A stretch of 34,166 nt of DNA from Hyphochytrium catenoides (taxonomy: Eukaryota > Sar > Hyphochytriomycetes > Hyphochytriales > Hyphochytriaceae): contig FLMG01003917.1 of the NCBI GenBank assembly GCA_900088475.1, positions 1-34,166 of the forward strand, written 5' to 3'. How positions within the stretch are numbered: position 1 is the stretch's first letter; the number at the start of each line of letters is the position of its first letter. This document shows, piece after piece, positions 1 to 11,987 of the stretch. A program made the translations under genes and the position numbers. The notes under the pieces were generated by a model. The model saw only the letters and a program-made list of their open reading frames with translations, was not told where the DNA came from and ran no database searches.

Positions 1-32
1 GAGAGAGACAGAGAGAGAGACAGAGAGAGAAA

Positions 33-63
<31 letters not shown>

Positions 64-75
64 GGAAGAGAGGAA
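1..75. repeat. GA-rich microsatellite
   Basis: This is a nearly pure purine tract of GA dinucleotides with a few interruptions (GACA, AAGGTT). It starts at the window edge, so its true length is unknown. It carries no coding signal. Confidence 0.9.
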
Positions 76-1174
76 GCTGCTGGTTGAAGTTCTGATGATG
101 TTGCCCAACCTCTTCTCTCCTGCTCCCATCAACGTCTCCGTCGTAGCGGAAGTACACGACTAACAACAACGGACGTACATCCAGAGGTCGAACGCAGTGT
201 AACGGTCCTGATGATAGGTCAGGCAGCAGGGCCGCAGGAGGGAAGGAGGAGGGAGGATGACCAGTCCATCAGCCTTCTTCCACTTCTTTCTTTCCCGCCA
301 GCGGTGGAGGCACTGGCTACCTTAGGGCGAGGAAGGCCTTGAAACCGCCAGTGATGCTGCTGCTGCTGCCTGCGCGCTGGGACCGCTTGCATGCTCCTCA
401 TCAGGAGTAAGGCTGACTATAGATCGGTAACGGAGGCAATGGTCCTCTTCTCGTGTTGTTCATTATTCGTCGTGGGGAAAGGTGGTGGTGGTGGCAGAGA
501 AGGAGCAGGATGTAGCTGGGCGAGGGCTTGATTATCAGGAGGAACGACTTCTTGAATGCTGGGAAGCAAAGCAGTGTGATGAGGATGGAGGACGAACAGG
601 CTGCTTATTACTCCTGTCACTCGTCCTCCTACTAGCTGGGGCAGGCGGATGAAGAAGTATGACAGCGGCCATGGCCAATTTGGTCGTCTATTCCTACGGA
701 TACGTATAGTTGAAGCACAATTTTCGTTCCAAACTACCTCGCTGTCCCTTCATGGGAACAGCTCCTCCTCTCTCTCTGGTAGTAGTCAAAGCGATAAAGT
801 CCTTGGCGACGAATCTAACCTGCCCAAATATCTCGACCTCGATTGTCCGTGCTTATCACCAGCTGGAAGGAGGAGATGATAATGCAAACTTCGCTGCTGA
901 CTGGGAATGGTAGGCGGTAGATGGTCGGAAGGCGGTACTCCAGGCCTTTTACAATTCCGTACTTTAGAAGCAAATGATTTCCTAGTCCTCGCACCTCAGG
1001 CACGCTCCTCAGGCACTTTCTTCTTCAACAACTGCGGCCGCCCGTCGCATCTAGCCGATGGCAGCCTACGCTCCTGGCGGCTAAGCTGAACCATAGTGTT
1101 GTGACTATTCAGATCATCCAGCAACCCCACGCGCTCCTGTGTTCCCTCGCGATAGTTGCAATCTTTTGAGGAGA
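76..1174. other. No supported gene; 5' flank of the membrane-protein gene
   Basis: Only short overlapping open frames occur on both strands and none resembles a known family. A short GCT/CAG run at about 356-369 reads as polyglutamine on the minus strand within a 60-codon frame (219-401), too little to call a gene. The last part is probably promoter and 5' UTR of the gene starting at 1175. Confidence 0.5.
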
Positions 1175-2637
1175 ATGGCAGACTTGCACAGCGCCGCTGC
1201 ACTGTGCCTTCCACTGATTGGCTACCTACAACGTGAGCCCAATCTCGACGAAAGGATGGCGAAGCACCTGGTCGACGCTCGGACAGAGATCAGCAAGGCA
1301 CTCAACCGCTATTACCTGACGTCCTCCGTTGTTGCAGTCAAAACTCAGTCATCATTGCGAAAGAAAGAAGTTAAACGCGAGACTCACAATGCTCTATCTT
1401 CCGCTAGTGTTGCCCCAGCGGAACTCAACCATGATGACCAGAAGAACCGCGAGAACAAAGAGCAGTCTAGAAGGGGAGATCAAGCCAACAGCGGTCAACA
1501 GCGGCGCAAAAAGCTTCGGGCAATGGTGGCCGTGAGATCGTTTGAACAACTCACATTAGAGGAAAGTAACGAGACACTGCTGGAGAGATTGCTAGGAGCA
1601 AAAATGTATAAACTCGTGTGGCGTTGGAAGCTGCTCTTCGGGCCGCTATCATGGATGTCTTTCGCAGCTATCGTTGCTTGCGTCTTCACCTACATCTTTC
1701 TCCCAGAGTCGTCTTCATCTCACGGCTGGGTCTTGATGCTCAGTTGCTACCCTGGCGTACTCTGGTTGCTCATACGTAACGCCGCTAGTTCTAACTTCTC
1801 CCTGCTAGTTCGCGCTTTGGGGACCTTTGAAGTCTTCCTCTTTCTCCTGGAAGTTACTCTCTTCGCCCTAGGGCTGTTTGGCATTTTTTGCTTCACCCTC
1901 TCTGGAGCGCTCTTTGCCATGATAGCCGTGCTGTCCATCTGTGCAGGATTCATCCTATACGATGCTTTCCCTGTTTCTATGAGGAGAGCAGTGAAGTACA
2001 TGTTCCTTATCTGGAGCGCCTTTGTTCTGTCTGTTTTGGCCATTGTCTACTTTCGCCTTCCAGCCCAGATGTGCTCCTATCGATGGAACTGGACCGAGGG
2101 ACTCAAGGATGAGTCTATTGGTACAACTAACGGCAAGAAGGGTAACTGGGGCTTTTCCGTCCTTGAGTTTGGAATCAATCGAGGCTTCTCGGTGCTGATG
2201 CTGATGATAAGGACGACAGTACTTGCCTTCAAACATCCTCAGGACTGTATATTCCTTAGAAGCCGCATCCGTATTATGGAAGTGGCCTCGGTAGGCGAAA
2301 CTTGCGCACGCGAGAGGTATGACTTTGATAGCTGTCAACACCCTACTCCGGCAACAACAGCAGAACTTAGAGCCCCAGACCTCTCTCCTACGTCTTTTGC
2401 ATCGATGGATCCGTCCGTTCCCGTGACATTGGCAGGGAGGCGCCCAGGTTAGCCATTGCTGCTGGACGCAGGTCCTAGCAGAAGTCATTTCCAGGTCCTG
2501 TCCTTTATGCTTACGCCGTCACTGACGAGGAGTCTCAGTCTATCAATTCCGCTCATGCTACTTCAGCGTGTTATTACGAGGTTAAAAATTCAACCAGAAG
2601 AGGCACTGAGGTCACTGCGATGACCTTACCACATTAG
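1175..2637 (+). CDS. Polytopic membrane protein, family not recognised
   Basis: The start is ATG 1175, with A at -3 and G at +4; the in-frame codon at 1139 is GTG and should not be used. Exon 1 (1175-2290, 372 codons) encodes a hydrophilic, charged N-terminal region of about 155 residues. It is followed by about five or six hydrophobic segments near residues 158-178, 182-202, 218-240, 241-262, 274-293 and perhaps 331-353, so this is an integral membrane protein. Without splicing the frame runs on to a stop at 2452. I prefer two further small exons, 2361-2412 and 2495-2637, because phases match and the second reads as ordinary protein (...YAYAVTDEESQ...). That gives about 436 aa. No signal peptide or catalytic motif is visible and I cannot assign a transport or enzymatic role. 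Exon 1 is firm; the 3' exons are tentative. Confidence 0.6.
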
Positions 2638-2737
2638 ATTACCTAGGCTGGGAATGACGGCTAGGTAGTAGACTAAATGCCTGATGTTATGCGGCCTCAC
2701 GATACAAGTTTCGCTAAAGGGGAAGGGGGCTCCCTAG

Positions 2738-3151
2738 CTTCATGTCGAGGACATCCACGACGGTGCGCTTTGTTGGAATTTACATCTTCCAATGGTGACC
2801 TCATCAGCCACTACAGCTCCTGCTTTCATTTTACACGTCTCTCTGCTGTTGTGAAAAACTTCTTCGAGTACTACGTTTCGTCTGCTAAACGTACTAGCAC
2901 TGGCCCTGCAAAAGGTTTCTGGAAAGCCAACCAGCGATGCCCAATATCATCATGCATACGACCGTCTGGGGCTGTGCATCACCCGTGATAGGATGGACAA
3001 AAGAGACTACTCCATTTCTTACCGACACGGGAAAGTGTCCATTGCAGACTGCATGATAGCACGCCTAGTGTTCGCAATAGCGTTAATTGAGGATGAGCAC
3101 CACTTCCGACAATTAGCTACTACTATGTGGCGGGCAGTAAGGAGTTCATGA
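2738..3151 (+). pseudogene. Coding-like segment with a frame break
   Basis: Two protein-like stretches abut in different frames. The first, up to about 2912, reads ...LEFTSSNGDLISHY... and ...KNFFEYYVSSAK.... The second, from about 2913 to the TGA at 3149-3151, reads ...YHHAYDRLGLCITRDRMDKR... and ...LVFAIALIEDEHHFRQL.... No usable intron separates them; they differ by one base near the run GCAAAAGG at about 2910. Either this is a frameshifted remnant, an assembly indel, or one frame is spurious. It may be a further 3' part of the preceding membrane-protein gene, or a decayed neighbour. The family is not recognised. Confidence 0.3.
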
Positions 3152-3584
3152 AAACTCGCCGGAGCGAGGGAGAAGAGAAGCGGCTCTGAGCAAAGAGAGC
3201 AGAACTTAACACCCAGGAAAGAATGGGCGAGACGTTATCACCAGCCACAAGAGGGATGGCGAGGTATCGGAGGCATGTAGCGTACAGAGCCATCGTCCGA
3301 CATATATCTATTATATATGGACGTAGCTCTTTTCTCCTATTTCCTGGCGGTATCCGTCACCTTTCTCTAAATAGACAATCTTATTCCTGCCTTCCTTGGG
3401 CGAACAAGAGGAGGCACGAGAAGGAAGTTCACTATGGGAGGCACTTGCCAGGAGCATCATAATATCAGTCAGGACCGGAATAACCGTCGCCTCAGCCTTC
3501 AGTTGACTAGTCCTTCCTCCTGGACTCAGCGTCCTTCCGACACTACGACTGACTCCACTATCCCCGGCGGGCAAGTGAGAAGAG
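3152..3584. other. Intergenic, nothing identified
   Basis: Several short frames overlap on both strands without protein-like continuity. I see no RNA gene or repeat here. Confidence 0.5.
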
Positions 3585-3857
3585 ATGGTGCACTTTCTGT
3601 TGCCTCGTCCTCCACTACTACTTGTCCTGCTAGGGGCAGCTCTTTATATATTATGGTTCCGTTCTCCTCTCTCTCTCATATATGCACGAAAGCAAAAGAG
3701 TCACTGCGCCCATCATCAAGCCTTCTCCCTTCTCTTGAAAGCCCATACATGGATAATGACTGATCTTCCATATAACCAGGGGCGGAGGATGAAGATCCAC
3801 GCAGCCGTGGACAGAGTTGTCCAAGGCTTGCCGCGCTCCGCGATGGACGCTGATTAG
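3585..3857 (+). CDS. Possible small single-pass membrane protein
   Basis: This is a 90-codon frame from an ATG with G at -3 and +4. The first 26 residues form a strong leucine-rich hydrophobic segment (MVHFLLPRPPLLLVLLGAAL), as in a signal peptide or anchor, followed by basic residues. The last 24 codons (...MKIHAAVDRVVQGLPRSAMD...) look protein-like and directly follow a potential acceptor (AACCAG) at 3780, so the middle could be an intron. No family is recognised. It could be a chance frame; it lies 478 bp upstream of the SNF2 gene on the same strand. Confidence 0.3.
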   Translation: MVHFLLPRPPLLLVLLGAALYILWFRSPLSLIYARKQKSHCAHHQAFSLLLKAHTWIMTDLPYNQGRRMKIHAAVDRVVQGLPRSAMDAD

Positions 3858-4334
3858 CCGTTAGAGGCTATAGTGCCGTGTTTTGAAAGTAGTGGCAAAG
3901 GTGTTTTCCCGCCAACCACCTCATGGGCCAAAATCTCTCTTCCTCTCTGTCTCGCATTCACTTTTCCCCTAGAGTACTCTTTCTTATGCTAAAAGACTCC
4001 CTAGTCACCTCTCTCTGTCCCTCTGTCTCTGTTGCGTGAACTAGGTTGACCACATCCCTTCGCTTTGTTATCTTCCTGCTGTGTATGTAAAGTAAAGCAG
4101 TCAGAAAGGTGAAGATGAAGCCTCTCCGCAGTCTCTCAGCTCGCAGCTTGAGACAGGCCAAGAAGGGTTGCTATTAGGCGTTCTCCAGTTCTCCAGCAGC
4201 GGCGCCACCCTTGGGCGCTCTTCTCAAACGCCGCTCTACTTCTGACTTTTGCCGTACCGTCTATCGACTTCGTCCTTGCATGTCCTCAATGCAAGCTGGT
4301 AATTGAAGCGTATACCGAGAACCAAGGGCGACAA
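3858..4334. other. Intergenic / SNF2 upstream region
   Basis: No supported gene. A 20-codon frame at 4115-4177 (MKPLRSLSARSL...) could be an upstream ORF in the SNF2 leader, but nothing supports its translation. The stretch around 3940-4030 is pyrimidine-rich. Confidence 0.4.
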
Positions 4335-7300
4335 ATGAAGACAGAGACGAAGGTAAGAAGGATGAAAAACTATCGGACGGTTTGTGGCTCTAGCCTGGGC
4401 GAGGAAGTAAGGGGTGGTGTGGTCTTTTGCCCTAGCAACAAGTGGAGAAGAAAGCTAAAGAGAACCTATCTCTAGGTCATCCGGCGTACACCGTAGAAAA
4501 GATCTAATATCTCTTTCTATTCGTCTGCGGTTCCAGGTGTTAGTGAAGGTGGAGGGGGCACCAGGGGCCATAAAGAACCTCAAAAGAGATCGCCAAAGCC
4601 TTATGCTGGGCGACAGTCTAGCCATGCGGATGACCGACGAGAACAGAAACGGTATGTCTATCCTCAATCGCTGCTTGTTCTCTAACTTGCCGCCAGTATC
4701 ATCCATCTCTGCTTCTGTTTTGCTCAAGTCTCCGTTGCTTCGTCTTTCTGCCGCGCGCCACAACTTTCTCGCCTCTCTCTCACTTCCTGTCTCAGTGCTT
4801 TCTTAATTGGTCTGTCACCTTTATTTGCATCTCCTCCCTTATCTCTCCGTATGTGTGCATGTTTGTCAATATCTAAGTGTAAGCCTTCTTCCGCAGGCAA
4901 TGTCAGCAGAGCAGAAACCGGCACGGCTCTGGCCCTTAAGGAGGAGAAGCTTTTCTCTATAGCTGGAAGAAAGAGCGGCACGCCTGGCTTTCTTCAAGAC
5001 AAAATCCGGGAATCGAATCGGCGTATCGAGAGATATACACAGCTAAAAGATTGGCACATGAAGATCTTTCTTACCAAGCATGCAGCTCTGATATGTAGCT
5101 TTTGGGAGGAGCAGAAGCAAGCGACAGAGACGACTCAATGGCAAAAGATTAAGGCTCTAGGCACAGGGAGTCTCTTCATTAAGGGTGAGCTAGAGACAAT
5201 GCCTCGGTACGATATGAGCGGGAGCCAGCCAGACTTCATCGATGGCACTATGAGAGACTATCAGATTGACGGGCTGCAGTGGCTGTTGGATCTTGATGCA
5301 TCGCATGCCGCCGGGTAAGCGTCGCACCTTCGGCCGTTTGTACACCGGCTCCTTTCTATGTCGAGGTTCATTAGCGTTATGCCTCTTCTGTTAAGACCTT
5401 TTTGGTCTTCCGACGGGGCTGTAGAACGCCTCATATTATGCCTCCCTCTTTCCTACTATAGATTCTTTCCCACCCCTACATATTGTACATTCATCCTCGG
5501 AGCTTCTCGATTTAACTTCGTTGGCTTCCGTAGAATTCTGGGAGACGATATGGGCCTGGGAAAGACGCTTCAAACCTGCGCCTTTCTTGGTGTTATTGGG
5601 CAGAAAAGTCGCAACCGCGGACCGCATCTTGTCCTTTGTCCTCTTTCCGTTCTCGACACCTGGCGCCAAGAGTTAGCACGATGGGCGCCACATCTCAGGG
5701 TAAAGATATTCTACGCAAATGAGACGGAGAGAAACCGCTTGAAGACCGAGTTGGTGCCGGAAGAGTTTGATGTGTGCGTCTCTACCTATGAGATAGCACT
5801 GGCAGAGCAACGTTACCTGACCCATGCTTGGCGTTGGGACTGGGTGGTGTTGGATGAAGGCTCAAAGATCAAGGGCGCAGATACACAGGTATCTAGGGTG
5901 GTCCGAGGCTTGAGATCTTACGGTCGGCTCATCCTGACCGGTACTCCTATACAAAATAACATGGAGGAGCTTTGGCCTCTCATGCACTTTCTCTTTCCTC
6001 TTGCCTTCCCGGAAGAGAAGACCCGACAACGCTTTGCGGAAGCATATCGCTGGGAAGAGAGTGTGGAAGATGGGAAGCTGGTCAATGCCTGTTCTCAAAA
6101 TACAGCTGTCGTTATGGCAGCCCAATCTTTGCTGAAGCAAGTAATGCTGCGCAGGACGAAGCAAACAGTAGATCTACGCATCCCCGAGAAGATAGAGAAG
6201 CGCATTTTTCTACCTCTCACGCCGTTCCAATCTAACCTTTACCGGCAAATGTTGAACAAAGACGCAGGGCTCCTCAGTGTAGTAGGGAAGGGCTTCGGAG
6301 GTCAAGCTGCGGAATTTACGAAGCTCCACAACCTTTGTATCCAGTTAAGAAAGGTGACAGGCCATCCCTTCAGCCTCAAAGGGGTAGAACCTGCCGACTG
6401 TGACCTGGATATGTTGATTGAAGCTTCATCCAAGCTTGTCTTTCTCGAAAAACTCCTTCCTGAGATATTGCGAAGGAAGGAGAAAGTAGTCATTTTCAGC
6501 TGTTTCACCATGATGTTAGACTGTGTAGAGGACTACCTGACAGGTAGGGGCTTTCTCTTCTACCGCTTAGACGGCTCTACCCCTTCGGCTATGCGAACTT
6601 TTGCCATGAAGAACTTCTCCAAGCCTGACAGCATCAGTCGAGCCATTTTCCTCGTCAGCACAAGGGCAGGTGGCATGGGGCTGAACCTCCAGGCGGCCAA
6701 TCATGTGGTCTTTCTCGACTCCGACTGGAACCCAGCGATTGACTTGCAGGCACAGATGAGGGTTCATCGAATAGGACAGACCCGACCTGTTAACATGTAC
6801 AGATTGGTGTGCAAATCAACAGTGGAAGAGCGGATCTTGGCAGTGATGAAAGAGAAGCAGAAGCTTAGTGACCTGGTGATGGACGAAACTCTGGATACTG
6901 TCCAGGAGACAGAGCAGGCGGGAGAGATATCCTCTGGAGAGCTGGCTAAAGCTGTACTGTTTGGGGCAAAGAAGCAGCTTGGCATGGAGATCAGACAAGT
7001 GAAGGCTGATTTTGAACAGTTCAAAGCCGCCACTTTGGAAGAAATCGTGTCAGCTAAAGACAGTGACGTCGTAGAGAATGATGCAGAAGAAGAGCTCAAC
7101 ATCGACTTTCGCTTCTTTGAAGGGAAAGCGTCCAAACGTTGTGCATTTCAGGATGTAGCAGCAGAATGGGCGGAGGAACTCAAAAACGAGACCAGACAGT
7201 CTCGTGCTAAGAAGTCCACAACTGAACTCATGAACTTAGGTGACGGGCTGGGCATGATGGCTGTCAGCAGGTTTTCAATCGAGCAAGAGAAGCACAATGC

Positions 7301-8585
7301 GGCCTTGGAGAACCTCGCCGCCGAGAGGAGGAAAGAGAAAGAGAGAAACAAGCTGGCAGCAGTGCAGCACCGAGACTACTGCGCACTCTGCTTCGAGTCC
7401 GGACCACGAAATGAAGTTGTAGATTTCAGAGAATTTGAAAGCCGCTTCTCGTCCATGCTGAAAGGTGTGAGCGCTCCTAAACGACTGAAGAAGAGTCACA
7501 CTCGGGAGCTGCAGAAGTGTCAGAACTGCCCGGTCGCCTTCCATCTGACCTGCTTAATGCGTCACGGTCTACCCGGTGGCGCCCGCTGCTTCTCCCACAA
7601 TTGTGCAACCTGCCACAGAGGGGCGTCAGCAGTTGCTGGGATGATGTTCCGCTGCGTGGTATGCCATCACTCCTACTGCCAGGACCACTTGGACTATGAG
7701 AGGACCTATCCCGCTGACGAGAAAGAGGTCTTGGTCCCTCTTATTCAAGATCTCTACCTGAGGAAAGCAAGGATAGCGCAGAATGTTCAGTTTATCCACT
7801 GTGGGTGTGAGCACTGCGAGGTGAGTATCACGAATGAGCGGAAATGAGGCCTCGGCGTCAGGAAGCTGAGAAGACTATAGGTTAGCAGTCGGAGATGAGA
7901 GAAGACACATATCGTGGCGTGTTGGATTGAAGGTCGGGCTAGAGGGCCGATAGGAGGATGGGTGACAGAAGACGAGTAAGAAGAAGAGTATCGGAGAAAG
8001 ACGAGGGCATGATCATATTGCTTCCTTCTTCCATGCTATGCGGGAAGGCTGTTTAAGCTGACCCATCTGACATCTGCTTGCAGGTCTGTGGCAGTGGCGA
8101 TTCACTTCGCTCTAACCTCTTGGTCTTCTGCGACGGGTGCAACAAGGCTTTCCATCAACGCTGCGCCTCCATCCCGAGCCAGCAGCTGAATGTAGACTGG
8201 TAAGAGCGGCATTACTCTAGTTCTTGAAGAGATCGAGCACAAAGCCCACTACAAGCTCTTCTGGTCCATATATTTTTTTCCCTCTTCGTCATCGTCACTC
8301 TATCCTAGTAGATGCTTTTCAGTCGTTGCTATATTTCAGTCATTTATCTTCTGGGATCCTTCCTGCTAACTTCTTTGTCTATTTCTTGCCAGGTTTTGCA
8401 GCAGCTGTAGGCCCAGAGAACCATCCCCAGCTCCTTCCCCTTCGGGTCCAAATGGCCCAGGTTTTCCTTGTACGTCTACCACTCCGTCTATATCCTCATC
8501 GGAGCCAACGTTGCCCACCTCTTCCTCTACTCTCCAAGTCTCTCCGTCGTCTTCCGCGGATGTGATCCACATCATAGATATGTAA
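4335..8585 (+). CDS. SNF2-family chromatin remodeller with C5HCH-type module and PHD finger
   Basis: This is a predicted ATP-dependent nucleosome remodeller in the nucleus. Exons are 4335-4352, 4537-4651, 4897-5314, 5534-7820, 8084-8199 and 8393-8585; all phases match and give 1048 aa. The helicase starts with RDYQIDGLQWL (about 164-174). Motif I is DDMGLGKT (188-195) and is created by splicing at 5314/5534. Motif II is DEGS (291-294) and motif III LTGTPIQNN (318-326). The C-lobe carries STRAGGMGLNLQAANHVV (about 558) and HRIGQTRPV (about 595). A charged helical region follows, then a Cys/His module (about 800-890: CALC, CQNC..H..C, CATC, CVVC..C..H) like the NSD-type PHD plus C5HCH. A canonical C4HC3 PHD finger lies at about 943-991, its first CxxC split by an intron. 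The tail is Ser/Pro-rich. The helicase lobe most resembles ISWI/SMARCA-type enzymes, but no HAND-SANT-SLIDE is seen. The very short first exon is the least certain part. Confidence 0.9.
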
Positions 8586-9080
8586 TAAGGCTCTTTAGAT
8601 ACCAAGGTTACAACATACACTCAGTTAAGCTCCACTTCTGTCTCTAGCTCAGTCGATGTGGCATGAGTGCGTGAAGAATGACTTGAAGGCTATAATTGCC
8701 ATAAAATCCTACTATCTCTGCGGACTAGCCAGCTTATGTCTTCATAGGTCATGAGGCTCTTCCTGTTCTTAACTCCTCCCTTGTGGACTCGTTCACATGG
8801 AGCTACTTGGAGTCTTGTCATGCATCAAACTCGGCAGTCATCGCATCGCATTCCACCGCTACCAAGAGGGAGAGACAGCCCTTTAGTCCCTTTATAGTTA
8901 CGTATCCTCTGCACGTCCATCGCCAACAAGGAGACGAGGCTGAATGACTTTGGGCCATCGATAACTCGGTCTATCATGGCATCGCAAGAGCTTCATCAGA
9001 ACTCCTGTTGTCTCATTGGACGAAAAGACCCTCTAATATACAAAACATGGATCCTTCCCTTCCTGTAAAATCCCTCTAAA
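8586..9080. other. Intergenic, nothing identified
   Basis: This is the 3' flank of the SNF2 gene, whose stop is TAA 8583-8585. Only short, unconvincing frames are present and no clear polyadenylation signal is visible. Confidence 0.5.
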
Positions 9081-9099
9081 TTATGATCCTCTCTTTCTA

Positions 9100-9231
9100 T
9101 CTTTTCTCTCTCTCTCTCTCTCTCTGTCTCCCTGTCTCTCTATCTCCCTGTCTCTGTTTCTCTGTCTCTCGCTCTCGCTCGCTCACTCTTTGCTCTCTCT
9201 CCTCTCATTCACTCCTTGTTCTCTCTCTTTC

Positions 9232-9271
<40 letters not shown>

Positions 9272-9400
9272 TTTTTACACTCGGACCCTGTTCCTCCTCT
9301 CTCACATTCGCTCTCTCTCCCTCTGCCTCTCTCCGGCGTTCCTATCTCTCTCTTTCCTCTCCCTCTCCTCTCGTCTCTCTCACCTTTCCCAAAAGCGCCC
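9100..9400 (+). repeat. CT-rich microsatellite / polypyrimidine tract
   Basis: This is about 300 bp of CT dinucleotide-rich sequence, purest at about 9105-9125 and 9235-9265. All three forward frames and the reverse frame stay open here only because CT/GA repeats contain no stop codons. It lies about 340 bp upstream of the carrier start codon and could belong to its promoter or 5' UTR. Confidence 0.9.
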
Positions 9401-9736
9401 CGCACGTTCCAACTCCCAACGGCTTTTTCCATCACTATCTCTGTCTTCGCGGCCCCTTCCCATCGTTTGCCTACATTGGAGCTGCTGAGCTCTGGCCTTT
9501 CCTTCGTACCTCGAACATACAGTCCAAGTCTCTACTGGTCCGCCAGCGCTAGAACCTTATCCCGGTGTTATCCAACACTCGCCGCCTCCTGGTCATCGCT
9601 GCTTGTTGCTCTCTCTTGCTCAGCACAACCTCCCTGCTCCTGCGTGTGAGCCATCATCCTAAATCTCCTGCATTAGAAAGAAGGAGACGCAACCACAGAG
9701 CAAGAAGCGCGCTAATTTATATAAACCACAAGGATA

Positions 9737-11573
9737 ATGTCCCTGAGTAAGGCGTTAGAAGATCTGGCAGAGGCCAATGCTGCGGCCGTCGGAGGAATCT
9801 TTTCCACCACAGTCCTCTTTCCTATTGAGCGCGTCAAGACGAAGCTCCAGGTAGAGGATTTATAGGATAAAACAAGGAGCAATAGCTAGCGCGAGAGGAG
9901 GGTATACACACGAGACAGAGAGTGTTATCATAAGGGAAGGCGGGTGCTTGACGAAGGACAGTGGTGAAAGAGAGCCTCTGACAACGTCCAACCGATGAAT
10001 GATTACAGGCGTCCGCCGCGCTTCCGCCTTCACCGACGAAAGGAAAGCGCGCAAGTCAGAAGAAGCCTGATACAGCTCTTCAGGTCCTTCAGGGCATCAT
10101 AGAGAAGGATGGTATCGCAGGACTCTTTAGGTAGGAAGGAGACTGCTGCGTAAGGAGACTGCTGCGTATCCGCCTACGCAAAGTAGCAAGCTGCTCTCCT
10201 CTGCCTACGGGCCACTCCCGACCACCATAGTCCCAGGAGTCCTAGGTTCATGCCTTGAGTCTTCTCCATTTTTCTTGATCCTGAATAGTGTCTGTGCCTT
10301 CATCGTGCTTCTCGCCCCTTCGCCTTTCCTATCGCAATAGTTGCTGAACATCAATGTCGCGACGTAGGGGCGTCAAGGTGAAGGCCTTAGAGTCCTCACT
10401 GGTCAAATTCATCTACTTCTACGTCTACGCCTTTTTGAAGCGCTTTTACACCGAGAGAGTAGGTCCGCTCAACACCCCGGCAAATCTGCTAATTGGTTAT
10501 CTGGCGGAGGCGCTACATCTTCCGATCACCCTCCCTTTGGAGGTGATTGCCACCAAGATGCAGACTAGCAGAGTGCCGCTAGGAGTGGCAGGAGCTGTCC
10601 AGGAGATCCTGAAAAGTGACGGACTGAAGGGATTCTACAAAGGCATAAGTGCCTACGTGACCCTCTGCCTGCAGCCTGCTATTCAGTACACTGTCTTTGA
10701 ACAGATCAAGACGGTTCTTCTGAAGAGGCAGACTGCCAAAAACCTCTCAGCCGTACAGGTAAGGACAACGTTATATGGTGAAGGCGGGACAGCGGGGAGG
10801 GCGAAGGAGGTCCATCTAGGTGGCTAGCTTGTCAGAGCTGGCTAGCCTGTTGTCCTGTGTGCTATTTGTTACCTTCCACGACGTATTGGCTGCTGCCAGA
10901 GGGCTGAGGCGTTGACTGTCGCTATAATACTTGCGTCTCCATTCTAGTCAGCTTAGGACAAAAACCGTTTTACTTTTGAAGTCAAGCTTTTCTGTCTAAC
11001 TCGCGCCCACTGCGCCATCGAATTCTTCCTTGTACATGATTCCAGGCTTTCCTGGTAGGCGCTTTAGCCCGTGCCATCTCTACCTTCATTATATACCCCT
11101 ACATTCGCGCCAAGGTCATGCTTCAAGCCGCAAAGGGAACGGGCGAAGGGGATAAGCCCTCTGGACCTCTCGGGATCATCAGGAAGACGATGGAGACTGA
11201 AGGAGTAGGACGACTTTACCAGGGCCTAGGACCTGAACTCTTCAGAGTACGTATCATGGCAGAGCTAACAGCGGGGAAAATGGTCAATCATTCACCCCTT
11301 CCGTAAGCTTTATGGTCACTTCCACGTCATGTCCGTATAGCGCTTTAGTTCCCGTATGAGCTCTCTCAAGTACTTTTTGTCTGTCTTGACATTTGCAGTC
11401 GCTTTTTAGCCATGCTTGGCATGTGTCCTGTCTCCTTTAATCCGGGGCTCTTCTTCTCCTTCCAGGGTGTCCTGTCGTCAGCTCTCATGCTGATGATGAA
11501 AGAGTCAATTCACCAATACAATCGCCTGTTCCTCTTGCGGTTCGCGGTGTTGACTACCGCCAAGTCCATTTAA
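9737..11573 (+). CDS. Peroxisomal adenine nucleotide carrier (PMP34/PNC type, mitochondrial carrier family)
   Basis: A six-helix SLC25-family carrier, predicted to exchange ATP for ADP/AMP across the peroxisomal membrane and so fuel fatty-acid activation. Exons are 9737-9850, 10009-10130, 10368-10758, 11046-11246 and 11466-11573. Phases match and give 311 aa, typical for the family. The ATG has A at -3. The three signature motifs are PIERVKTKLQ (about 30-39), LPLEVIATKMQ (second repeat) and YPYIRAKVMLQAA (third repeat). The last two deviate from PX[DE]XX[KR] in the way I recall for plant PNC and PMP34 proteins, as do CLQPAIQYTVFEQIK and the C-terminal GVLSSALMLMMKESI. Each repeat ends with a G-[FL]-[FY] helix element (DGIAGLFRG, DGLKGFYKG, EGVGRLYQG). 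Family assignment is secure; the peroxisomal location is inferred from these sub-family motifs. Confidence 0.92.
10136..10167 (+). repeat. 16-bp tandem duplication inside carrier intron 2
   Basis: AAGGAGACTGCTGCGT occurs twice without a gap, immediately after the intron donor. It is probably a local slippage product. Confidence 0.85.
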
Positions 11574-11987
11574 AAAAGACTATGAGCGCCTTGTTCCATC
11601 CACGGCTCTCATTACACTAGGTTCACCATCCCTCTTGGCACTTAGCGTTTTTTTAGTCAGTGACAACGCTAACAGGTTAATCTTATTGCCAGCATAAAGG
11701 TTGTCCTAGGCTATCTACTGGGTTAATTCACTGCTTTTGTGCATTTTTGAAGACAGTTCGTTCTTGAGCTCTAATCGTTAGCCCTACTCTTATCTAGCGA
11801 CCTCTGCTTGATTGGGGTGTCCATCAACTACCTTGCCATGTCTCCGTTCAGAATCGGCCAAACTTAACAGGTCAGAGCCTTGACAAGTGCCTTGAAGAGG
11901 TAGCCTGTCGCTTTGTGGCCGTTAACCCTTGTATGCTATCTATTCTCAAGAGCTGGGGTTACAGGGCATATATAACTCCCCTCGCCG
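11574..11987. other. Intergenic, nothing identified
   Basis: This is the 3' flank of the carrier gene, which has TTTAAAAAAG directly at the stop. Stops are frequent in all frames and I see no gene. Confidence 0.5.

Noticed and set aside
1139-1174. N-terminal 12 codons of the membrane-protein frame
   Set aside because: The frame begins with GTG, not ATG, at 1139; ATG 1175 has a good start context.
5358-5533. ATG start for the large SNF2 frame at 5358
   Set aside because: These first ~58 codons lie inside a 219-nt intron; splicing 5314|5534 joins the upstream helicase motif to ILGDDMGLGKT in phase.
9083-9649. 188-codon Ser/Leu-rich frame
   Set aside because: It is produced by the CT microsatellite, which contains no stops in any frame; composition and overlap with other open frames show it is not a gene.
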